A stretch of 64,000 nt of DNA from an uncultured Christensenella sp. (GTDB lineage: Bacteria > Bacillota > Clostridia > Christensenellales > Pumilibacteraceae), in contig CAJUBY010000003.1 of assembly GCA_910585055.1 (NCBI GenBank), positions 22,283 through 86,282 on the forward strand. Reading direction: 5' to 3'. Made by a program: the position numbers and the translations under genes. A model generated the notes under the pieces. It saw only the letters and a list, made by a program, of their open reading frames with translations, was not told the DNA's origin and did no database searches. Below are positions 34,356 through 42,437 of the stretch, one piece after another (the first letter of the stretch is position 1; each line of letters opens with the position of its first letter).

Positions 34356-37300
34356 ATGATGAGAAACATTAAAAGATGGATCGCCGTACCGTCGGTCGCG
34401 GTCGCTGTGATTATATCTATCGCGGTGGCGGCGGCTCTGCTTACATTCGGCGGCGCGGCATCGGCGGACGGGGCTGCCGTCGAGGTTTCGATCGTTGAAT
34501 ACGTGCCGGGCGCAAACGGATTCGACGGCGAAGGTTTTACGATGACAGGCAACTGGGAATTTCCGTCGGCGGCGTCGACTTGTACGGACGGCAACGCCCT
34601 GTCGTATACGGGAACGTTCACTCGGTTCGTATGGTACGGCGAAGCAAACGACAATGCCGGCGCAGTCGACGTTTACATAGACGGGATAAAGTGGGCGACC
34701 GTTAAAAACAACCGCGGCGAGAGCGGCAATATGTGCGTTATGTACACGTCCGATATGCTCGAGCGCAAAGAACATACTTTCAAGCTGGAATGCAGGGGCG
34801 GCGGCTGGATGGCGGTGAGCAAGCTGGTCGTATACGACGATCCGTTTGAGATCCCTTATTCCGAAATTATAGACGATGCCGACGAACGGTTTTCGTACAC
34901 AGCGTTCGTAGCGTATACCGATCAAAGCGGACTGTACAAAGAAACGGTACATTCCGCTCAGGAAAAGGACGCGACCGCGACGCTTACACTGGACGACGTT
35001 CGTCAGCTTACGGTGTACGCCGACGGGAGCGGTAACAGAGGCATAGCGGATTTTTACATAGACGGCGTACTCGTGCGTTCGGTGGATATGTACAATGGCG
35101 CGGTGTCGGCGGGATCCTATCCCGTATTCGTGTCCGATGTACTCGGCGAGGGAACACACACTCTGAAAATCGTGTGCAGAGCGGAAAGCAACAAAAACGC
35201 TACCGGGAATTGGATAGCGGTGGATAAAGTAGCGGCGTATTTTCGATCGGCGCCGCCTCCGCCGCCGGTGTATACGGATATAGACGACGCGTCACTGGGA
35301 TTCGAAGGAGATGGGTGGACGGCTTTCAACGGACTGGATGCTTCCTATTATATGAAAAGCGCGCACTCGACGGACAAAGCCGGCGCAAGCTTCAGCGTAG
35401 TGCTTAGGGGTGCGACTTCGATAAAGCTTTACGCATCCAAATCGAACGACCGCGGTACCGCCGAGATTTATCTCAACGGCGAGTATGTAGGCGACGTAGA
35501 CGAATACAGCGCGGTTTATACCGACAGCGGAGCGGTATGGGACAGCGGTCCGCTGCCGAAAGGCGAATATACGTTTAAAATGGTCACGACAGGACTCAAA
35601 CAGCCGCAAAGCGGCAATACGTGGATAGAGATAGACAAACTGCGTGTCGAGGGCATCGAACAAGGAGACAGCATGATAATACACAGCGCAAACACTTCGT
35701 TTATTACTTATACGGCAGGCGCGACGTTAAAAGAAAACGCGGACGCGACATGCGGTAAATATGCGTCGATGTCGGTAGGCGAAGGCTTTACCGCAACGTT
35801 CCGCGGCACGGAGTGTACGCTCGTACCGTTCGATACGGGAAAGCCGTGGACGGCGAAACTTACCGTAGACGGCGTTACAGAGACCGTTTCGTCGGCGGAC
35901 GTTACGGACGCGATAACGCTTGATCTGTCGGACGCCGTTATGCACAGATTGGTTTTGACGGTTACGGAAGGCGAGTTCGGTTTGGACTGCATAACCACCG
36001 ACGACACTCTGTTTGTTTCGCTGGAAGCGGATATGCGCATTAAAGCGCTGGCGGAAATAGAAGAACGCAAAAACGGCACGCGTAAGGTGTCCGATCCGTC
36101 GGACTGGACCCCGATCGCGTATTCGGCGGAAAAACCGACGGGCGGCGTCACGCTTTCGGGCGGAGTGCTCGGCGATATGTTCGGCAAAAACACCCGGTAT
36201 TTCAAAGACAGTATCAAAAAACAAAATTACGTAGACGTTACGGAATGGTGGGTGTCCACATTGCAAAACTCCAATGAAGGAAGGATCCTCGCCGGACTGG
36301 GTAATACGCTAAATTGGATAGACGTTCCGGAGTTCGAGACCGAGCTTGCCGCATTGCTGCAAAGGATACGCGCGCGTCAGCTTGCATACGGAAACGGTTA
36401 TGCTCTTTCGTACGACGAGAGCGTGCTCGGCGGCAATACCGATCCGTCGGCGGACGAGCGCAGAAATTACGACAGAGCGATGTTCGTAAAGGGGCTTGTG
36501 CTTGCCGGAAATTATTACGACAATAAAGGCGTTGCCGTTAAGGACAATCTCGCATATACCGTGCTCCGCGAATTTACCGATTGGTACAACTACAACGAAA
36601 ACAAATACGGCGAAAAAATGCTGGAGGGCGTGGTAGGAGTTCAAGGTCATCCCGCAAGCACGCATACGTACTTTACGCCCGTCGGCAAGACCGAAGATAT
36701 GACGTATGCCGAGCTGTGTTACATACAGGATTGGTGGATCGAATATCTTACCGACGGGATCCCCGAAGCGGTCTATAAATATCCGCTCAACCGTCCGCAC
36801 AATTACCTTATGACCGGAATGGATTCCTATATCGACCACTACCGCGCCACCGGCGATAAAAAATATCTCGATGCATGTCTCGGATATTGGAACATAATGC
36901 ACGAATATTTTATGCACGAAGGCGGCGCTGCGGCGATCTGCGAGTTCAACACGTATCTTCCCGGTTCGCGTCATCTCGACAGCGCAAATCATACCGGCGA
37001 GCTATGCGGCACGGCGTTTTGGATCGACTACAATTATAAACTTTTGCAGCTGTTCCCCGACGAAGAAAAATACGCGCTGGAAGTCGAAAAAGGGATATAC
37101 AACATAATGCGCGGAGCGCAAGACCCGGACGGCAAACTGCGTTACCACCAACGTTACAACGGCAAGATCGAAGTCGCGCTCAACACAAACACGTGTTGCG
37201 AGATAAACGGATCCAATCTTCTGTCTAGACTGCCCGAGTTTGTGTATCTCATTAACGACGGCGGAGTGCGTATAAATCTTTACGACGGCTCGGCATTGGA

Positions 37301-38879
37301 CGTTACGCGTAACGGTAAGCGGTTCGCGCTGACGCAAACGGCGGATATTTTAAAAAGCGATAAAAGCGTCGTAACGGTAACGGGCGATGCGATGAAACTG
37401 ACGCTCCGCGTTCCGTCCTGGTGTAAGAGCTTCGGCATTGCCGTCAACGGCAATAAATACGACGGGAACTTGCCGAGCGGCGGCGGATACGTAACGCTCG
37501 ATGTCGAGAACGGCGACGTTGTGGAGATCACGGCGGAAAAAGAGTTAACGGCCGTGGATTACGACGGTGCCACTCAGGTGGAGAACAAGACGCGTCACGC
37601 TTTTATGTACGGACCCGTGCTGATGGCGGCGGTCGTCGACTCGGACAGTAATTACGACTTTAAGTTCACCGTGCACGGCAAGGACACAGACGGTACCGAC
37701 GAGTACGCGATAGATACCGATATGTCGCTCGACGATTTTATGTCCAAATTAGAACCGCTCGGCAACGGGCGTTGGGCGTATAACGAAAACGGTGAGCAAC
37801 CTTTTAAACTTATACCGTACGGCGAACTGGAGCGCGATATGTTCTTTTCGGCATATCCGCTGTTCGGGCATACCGAAGAACAGCCGCTGCCGCCTGTCGA
37901 TACCGTGACGGGGAATACAAAGAACATAACGTTCGATACTGCGGACGGATTAAAAGAATTCGAACAGTATTCTTCGTCGCCGCAATACGGCGCAACGGTA
38001 AAGGACGGCGCGCTCGTAACGTCGGCAGGCGCGGAACAGAAATTTATGTTGAGCGGCTTATACGATAACGGCGAAATATCCGTCAGACTTAAACTCAAGC
38101 TCGCGCGCGGACGTGCGGTCAACGCCGGCATATACTTCAACGCGTCGCACGCCGGCGACGGTCGGGATAAGATAAACGCCTTGAATCTGCAGGCGGAGAG
38201 CGACGGCAATACCGTAAAGCTCAATCTGTACGAGTTCGGCGCGCAAGACGGATATATCGGGTCGGTCTGCACGGGCGCGGCGCGGTATTTGACGGGGAAT
38301 ATTCTGGAATTGGAGCTTGTAATAAAGGACAGGACAGTAAAAGGGTATATCAACGGCGCGCTTTCTTTGGAAAAGGAGTTTGGCGAAACGCTGGGGCTAA
38401 ACCGTGTCGGCATAAGATCGATGATGGCTCAAACCGAAATAATAGGTTTTTCGGTAACAAATTCGCAGGTCCGTCTGCCCGATCCCGACGAAGGAAAGAC
38501 TTGCAAAGTCGTCGTATATAACGGAAACACCGTCGTGTTCGATAAAACCGTCGAGCGAGGGACCGCTGTCGTATTCGTGCCGCTCCAAGCCGAAGGATAT
38601 ACTTTTGCCGGACTTTTCGCCGACGCCGAGTTCGGTACGCCTGCCCAAATGCCTGAGTCCGTCACGGAAGACATCACTCTGTACGCCAAGTACGACAAAA
38701 TTCCGGGCGACACGGACGGACCCGAAACGCCCGGCGTCGCTTTGTCCGGCGGCGGACTTTCATCCGCGGCTGTCGCGGCGATAGCATGCGTTGCGGAAGC
38801 GGCGGTGTTTGCGCTCGGAGTAGCGGCGTATATTTCGATCAGTAAAAAACGCAAGACCGAACGCACGGAAAATAAATAA
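34356..38879 (+). CDS. Large multidomain surface protein with GH127-like (DUF1680) core
   Basis: This 1,507-residue protein has a signal peptide (VAVAVIISIAVAAALLTFGG). Three related beta-sandwich modules follow (about 35-170, 175-300, 305-435), each with a D-G-V/I-x-V-x-x-V turn. The GH127/DUF1680 helical core and its beta domain span about 590-1110. The zinc site of beta-L-arabinofuranosidases is visible: E882 and C884 in HTGELCGTAFW, and C947-C948 in NTNTCCEINGSN, one of which would be the nucleophile. Next come a jelly-roll module (about 1185-1375), an InlB-type repeat (YTFAGLFADAEFG, about 1380-1450) and a membrane helix with basic tail. It probably removes L-arabinose-like sugars at the cell surface. 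The second ATG (34359) has better spacing to AAGGAG. Confidence 0.85.
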   Translation: MMRNIKRWIAVPSVAVAVIISIAVAAALLTFGGAASADGAAVEVSIVEYVPGANGFDGEGFTMTGNWEFPSAASTCTDGNALSYTGTFTRFVWYGEANDNAGAVDVYIDGIKWATVKNNRGESGNMCVMYTSDMLERKEHTFKLECRGGGWMAVSKLVVYDDPFEIPYSEIIDDADERFSYTAFVAYTDQSGLYKETVHSAQEKDATATLTLDDVRQLTVYADGSGNRGIADFYIDGVLVRSVDMYNGAVSAGSYPVFVSDVLGEGTHTLKIVCRAESNKNATGNWIAVDKVAAYFRSAPPPPPVYTDIDDASLGFEGDGWTAFNGLDASYYMKSAHSTDKAGASFSVVLRGATSIKLYASKSNDRGTAEIYLNGEYVGDVDEYSAVYTDSGAVWDSGPLPKGEYTFKMVTTGLKQPQSGNTWIEIDKLRVEGIEQGDSMIIHSANTSFITYTAGATLKENADATCGKYASMSVGEGFTATFRGTECTLVPFDTGKPWTAKLTVDGVTETVSSADVTDAITLDLSDAVMHRLVLTVTEGEFGLDCITTDDTLFVSLEADMRIKALAEIEERKNGTRKVSDPSDWTPIAYSAEKPTGGVTLSGGVLGDMFGKNTRYFKDSIKKQNYVDVTEWWVSTLQNSNEGRILAGLGNTLNWIDVPEFETELAALLQRIRARQLAYGNGYALSYDESVLGGNTDPSADERRNYDRAMFVKGLVLAGNYYDNKGVAVKDNLAYTVLREFTDWYNYNENKYGEKMLEGVVGVQGHPASTHTYFTPVGKTEDMTYAELCYIQDWWIEYLTDGIPEAVYKYPLNRPHNYLMTGMDSYIDHYRATGDKKYLDACLGYWNIMHEYFMHEGGAAAICEFNTYLPGSRHLDSANHTGELCGTAFWIDYNYKLLQLFPDEEKYALEVEKGIYNIMRGAQDPDGKLRYHQRYNGKIEVALNTNTCCEINGSNLLSRLPEFVYLINDGGVRINLYDGSALDVTRNGKRFALTQTADILKSDKSVVTVTGDAMKLTLRVPSWCKSFGIAVNGNKYDGNLPSGGGYVTLDVENGDVVEITAEKELTAVDYDGATQVENKTRHAFMYGPVLMAAVVDSDSNYDFKFTVHGKDTDGTDEYAIDTDMSLDDFMSKLEPLGNGRWAYNENGEQPFKLIPYGELERDMFFSAYPLFGHTEEQPLPPVDTVTGNTKNITFDTADGLKEFEQYSSSPQYGATVKDGALVTSAGAEQKFMLSGLYDNGEISVRLKLKLARGRAVNAGIYFNASHAGDGRDKINALNLQAESDGNTVKLNLYEFGAQDGYIGSVCTGAARYLTGNILELELVIKDRTVKGYINGALSLEKEFGETLGLNRVGIRSMMAQTEIIGFSVTNSQVRLPDPDEGKTCKVVVYNGNTVVFDKTVERGTAVVFVPLQAEGYTFAGLFADAEFGTPAQMPESVTEDITLYAKYDKIPGDTDGPETPGVALSGGGLSSAAVAAIACVAEAAVFALGVAAYISISKKRKTERTENK

Positions 38880-38892
38880 GATCGACGTACAT

Positions 38893-38942
38893 AAAAAAGC
38901 GCTCCGAAAACAAAAAAACTTTCGGGGCGCTTAACGTCGATG
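38893..38942 (-). terminator. Terminator of the second araC gene
   Basis: On the minus strand AAGCGCCCCGAAAG ... TTTTCGGAGCGCTT forms a stem followed by TTTT. The plus-strand side has no T-run, so it mainly serves the minus-strand regulator gene. Confidence 0.75.
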
Positions 38943-39040
38943 CGTACTCGGCTACGCGGTTTTGCCGCGCGCGGATTTTAGTTGACAGTGGATAATTCAT
39001 CCTTTGCCGTGTGTGTCTGTTGGGAACGCACGTACGTCGA

Positions 39041-39886
39041 TTATTTGTTTCCGGAGTATTTTTTTCGGTACGCGCTGGGCGTTTGCCCCGTGTATTTTTT
39101 AAAGTTGTTTATAAAATGCGACGGCGCATCGTAACCTACTTCTTGCGCCACGGTCAGTATATTCATGTCGGTGTTTTGAAGCAGGGAACAAGCGTAGCTC
39201 ATTCGTCGCGCTACCGTGTATTTTACTATTGTCTGACCGGTCAGTTTTTTAAAAGCGTCTATAAGTATTACGGGCGATACCGGATAATTTTTATAAATTT
39301 CGGAAATATTCGTGTCCAAGCATTCGAGATCGTCAATACGCGTTTGAAGATCGGCGGCGTAGTGTTCCACTCTGTTGAACCCGTCGGTCTTTTTGAATTT
39401 AAGATCGAACAGTACGGCGACCGATGCGAGAAAAAGTCGTATTATCTTGTTACGCTTGTTTTCGTCTATAACGAATTTAAGTTTATCGGACAGCGATACC
39501 AAATAATCGTATTCTGTCTGTTCCAATGCGACTGCGATAAAAACGTCGCCGTCGAGCTGTTCGGCGAGCGGACCGGAGTACAGTTCGGTACAAATATGGA
39601 ACATGTCCGGAACTACCGAAAGATTAAACAACAGCGGTCTGTCCGAAGTGATACCGTGCGTTATCCTGTGATAGCGGTGCATGGGGATAAGATACACGCA
39701 ATTCCGATCGAGCTTTTCTGTCTTGCCGTCGTACAGCTGATAAAGTCCGTCCGTAAGCGGCAGGAATATTTCGTAATAATCGACATGACAGTGATGATCG
39801 GTAGCTGTATCGTTCCACCAATGCGTGTCGTAAGGCAGGTCGGGTCTTGCGAAAGTATATTTTGCCGTGTAATCGAGTTTTTTCAT
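39041..39886 (-). CDS. AraC-family transcription regulator, likely of the downstream lipoprotein/GH13-like cluster
   Basis: The 281-residue protein has a cupin sensor half (HHCHVDYYEIFLPLTDG, LDRNCVYLIPMHRYHR) and a C-terminal double helix-turn-helix with VSPVILIDAFKKLTGQT, ILTVAQEVGYDAPSHFINNF and KKYTGQTPSAYRKKY. It is divergent from the lipoprotein cluster starting at 40071, so it probably controls it in response to a sugar. It is distinct in sequence from the first AraC regulator. A ribosome binding site is weak. Confidence 0.9.
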   Translation of the reverse strand: MKKLDYTAKYTFARPDLPYDTHWWNDTATDHHCHVDYYEIFLPLTDGLYQLYDGKTEKLDRNCVYLIPMHRYHRITHGITSDRPLLFNLSVVPDMFHICTELYSGPLAEQLDGDVFIAVALEQTEYDYLVSLSDKLKFVIDENKRNKIIRLFLASVAVLFDLKFKKTDGFNRVEHYAADLQTRIDDLECLDTNISEIYKNYPVSPVILIDAFKKLTGQTIVKYTVARRMSYACSLLQNTDMNILTVAQEVGYDAPSHFINNFKKYTGQTPSAYRKKYSGNK

Positions 39887-39910
39887 ATTTTAAACGCTGT
39901 ACGTACTTTT

Positions 39911-39939
39911 AATATATAGACATTACGCAGTATTGTCAA
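39911..39939 (-). promoter_or_regulatory. Promoter of the second AraC regulator
   Basis: On the minus strand TTGACA (39939-39934) and TATATT (39916-39911), spacer 17. Confidence 0.8.
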
Positions 39940-39949
39940 ACGAATGCGG

Positions 39950-39974
39950 TTAAAAAAACGGCAACTTTTTTTAA
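39950..39974. promoter_or_regulatory. Candidate operator: 9-bp A/T inverted repeat
   Basis: TTAAAAAAA-CGGCAAC-TTTTTTTAA is a perfect inverted repeat that ends 10 nt before the -35 box of the lipoprotein gene and lies between two divergent promoters. It could be a regulator site or an A-tract bend. Confidence 0.4.
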
Positions 39975-39983
39975 AATTCGGAT

Positions 39984-40013
39984 TTGAAAACGGGTCGCGT
40001 CGTGTTGTATAAT
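39984..40013 (+). promoter_or_regulatory. Promoter of the lipoprotein/GH13-like cluster
   Basis: TTGAAA at 39984-39989 and TATAAT at 40008-40013, spacer 18. The start codon is 58 nt downstream, with GAGAGGA before it. Confidence 0.8.
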
Positions 40014-40070
40014 GTATACACGACACAGTCCGTACGGACGGCGTGTAAATAAAATCTGAGAGGAAAATGT

Positions 40071-42410
40071 ATGAAGAGAATTTTTGCGGCTTTGGCGGCG
40101 GTGCTGCTTGCGTTCGGCATAGCGGCATGCGGTTCGCCCGACGGAGATAAGGGCAAGTACGAAGTCAATTACCGCATAGCGGGCGAGATCGTACATACGG
40201 TGGAAACGGAGGGCGTTTTGGAAGCGTGGACTCCGGATGTCAAGACAGGACACGCCTTTGACGGCTGGTATATCGCATCCGACTGCACTGGCGATAAGTT
40301 TACCGCGACAAAGGTGAGCAAGGACACAGATCTATACGGTAAGTACGTGCCTATCGAATATACAGTGACTTTGAATGTGGACGGGACCGTAACTACAGTT
40401 ACCGCGGCGTACGGCACTTCTGCCGTACTGCCTGATCCCGATCCCGTTACCGGGCACACTTTCGACGGTTGGTACACCGTAGAGACGTGCGACGGGGACA
40501 AATACGACGAGGATACGCCGATCACGGGCGATATCGATCTGTTCGGTACTTTCAAGCCTGTCGAATACACGGTAACGCTCGATATAGACGGCAAAAAAAC
40601 AATGATCAAAGCAGATCACGGTACGGTCGCCGAGCTGCCTACCCCCGACTCCGAAATCGGGCACACCTTCGACGGCTGGTATACGGATAAGAACTGCACG
40701 GTCAAGTACGACGAGCAAACGACGGTCACGGGGAATTTGAACCTTTACGGTAAGTATAACGCCAACACGTACACCGTCACGCTCAACGTGGACGGACAAA
40801 AAACGACCGTTACGGCAAAGTACGGCTCGGCGGCGACGATACCGCAGCAAACCGTAAGACCGGGTTATACATTTGACGGCTGGTACCGTAAATCGGACTT
40901 TACGGGCGAAAAATATATGACCGATACGGTCGTTACCGAAGATGTGGAAATTTACGGAAGATACAGGCTTATGTATTCGGCGTCGTCCGAAACCGCGGAT
41001 AACAAAGCGACGCTTGCCGCCGACGGAAACGACGAAACGTTTTGGAAAGCCGCGCAGGAAGGGGAAAGCTCGCTTACCGTCGATCTTTTGAGCGTTTCGG
41101 ACGTGCGGACCGTAACACAGAAATTTGCGGAGGCCGCGGAATGGGACTTTCGGATATTCGGTTCGCTCGATAAAACCGGATGGGCGCCGTTTGCGGATTG
41201 CTCCAAGGAAACGGCGGACGATACGTATACCGTTACCGTAAACGGATTTTTCAGATACATAAAGCTCGTCGTGTACAATGCAGATAAGTTTGCGTCGTCG
41301 TGCGAGTTTTCGGTCGGCACTGCGGATATGAATAACGGCACCAATATATCGCTCGGAATGAAGGCAAATGCCAGCAGTTGGCAAGCTGCCTGCGTTGCCG
41401 AATACGCATGCGACGGCGATTACGGCAATATATACTGCGCCAACGACAGCAATATGGGGCATTGGTGGTCGATAGAATGGAGTTATATGTGCTATGTGAC
41501 TTATATCGACATATATATGCCATCGCCCGCAGGCGAGTACACTTATTATATCGAAAAGAGGACTGCGGACGGCAACTTTGTCAAAGTAGTAGACGGTACG
41601 TTCGAGCATGAGATAGATAAGCCTTACCGACACGAGATAAACGGCGAATCGAGCGCGTTTGTATTGCATTTCGTTCAAACGCCGGGTTGGAACGCTTTGC
41701 AGGAAGTCAACGTTTACGGCTTTAAAAACATCGCTTACGGCAAGACTCCCGAAGAAACGGACGGCGGCAACGTTTACGATATAGGTGAAAGCTATATCGG
41801 CGCGGTAGGCGTAGACGGGTTGGAGACCAAAGCCGAGTATTCCGTCGACGGAGAAACTTGGAACGAGATAACGCTCGAAAACGGTTTTGCCCGTACCGAC
41901 GTTTACGGCGGTTACATACGCACTTCGGGCGCTGCTAAGATATTTGCGACGCCTTTGAACAACGATCTCGCTTTGTACATCGCGCCGACGACAGCCAATG
42001 AAGGCGATACAAGCGGCGATCCGGCATTTGCGGAACGTGTCTGCACCATGAACCCCGAAAATACTTGGAGACAGTTTTGGTGCGCATCCTCTGCCGGTTC
42101 CGAACGTATACTCACGTTCGATCTCGGCAACGAGTGTATTCTCGACAGTTTTGCATATACTTTCCAAGACGAGATAACTGCGCCCGATTACAAATTGAAA
42201 GTGGAAATTTCGCTCGATAACGAAAATTACACAACAAAGTTCGATAATTTCGAAACCGGTGGGGCAGGTAAAACGTTTACGGGAAATTTGGACGGAACGC
42301 TCACGCGTTATGTCCGAGTGACCGTATTGTTTGTAAATAATTGGACAAATTGCAGACAGTTTTCGCTCTACGGGGTAGGCGCTCCCGTCAGATACGCAGA
42401 AGTAAGATAA
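40071..42410 (+). CDS. Lipoprotein with four InlB-type repeats and discoidin-like domains
   Basis: The 779-residue product has a lipoprotein signal (lipobox ending at C20, IAACGS). Four tandem InlB/Listeria-Bacteroides repeats of about 68 residues (29-300) follow, each with GHTFDGWY and a final YGKY/FGTF. Three F5/8-type (discoidin-like) modules then occur at about 301-425 (ATLAADGNDETFWKA), 426-560 (YACDGDYGNIYCAND) and 640-779 (FWCASSAGSERILTFDLG). The last three have close relatives, in the same order, in the secreted enzyme at 44771. No catalytic domain is present, so it is probably a glycan-binding surface lipoprotein, the first gene of the cluster. Confidence 0.85.
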   Translation: MKRIFAALAAVLLAFGIAACGSPDGDKGKYEVNYRIAGEIVHTVETEGVLEAWTPDVKTGHAFDGWYIASDCTGDKFTATKVSKDTDLYGKYVPIEYTVTLNVDGTVTTVTAAYGTSAVLPDPDPVTGHTFDGWYTVETCDGDKYDEDTPITGDIDLFGTFKPVEYTVTLDIDGKKTMIKADHGTVAELPTPDSEIGHTFDGWYTDKNCTVKYDEQTTVTGNLNLYGKYNANTYTVTLNVDGQKTTVTAKYGSAATIPQQTVRPGYTFDGWYRKSDFTGEKYMTDTVVTEDVEIYGRYRLMYSASSETADNKATLAADGNDETFWKAAQEGESSLTVDLLSVSDVRTVTQKFAEAAEWDFRIFGSLDKTGWAPFADCSKETADDTYTVTVNGFFRYIKLVVYNADKFASSCEFSVGTADMNNGTNISLGMKANASSWQAACVAEYACDGDYGNIYCANDSNMGHWWSIEWSYMCYVTYIDIYMPSPAGEYTYYIEKRTADGNFVKVVDGTFEHEIDKPYRHEINGESSAFVLHFVQTPGWNALQEVNVYGFKNIAYGKTPEETDGGNVYDIGESYIGAVGVDGLETKAEYSVDGETWNEITLENGFARTDVYGGYIRTSGAAKIFATPLNNDLALYIAPTTANEGDTSGDPAFAERVCTMNPENTWRQFWCASSAGSERILTFDLGNECILDSFAYTFQDEITAPDYKLKVEISLDNENYTTKFDNFETGGAGKTFTGNLDGTLTRYVRVTVLFVNNWTNCRQFSLYGVGAPVRYAEVR

Positions 42411-42437
42411 AGCGCCCGGATAATCTCGGAGAAAAGA

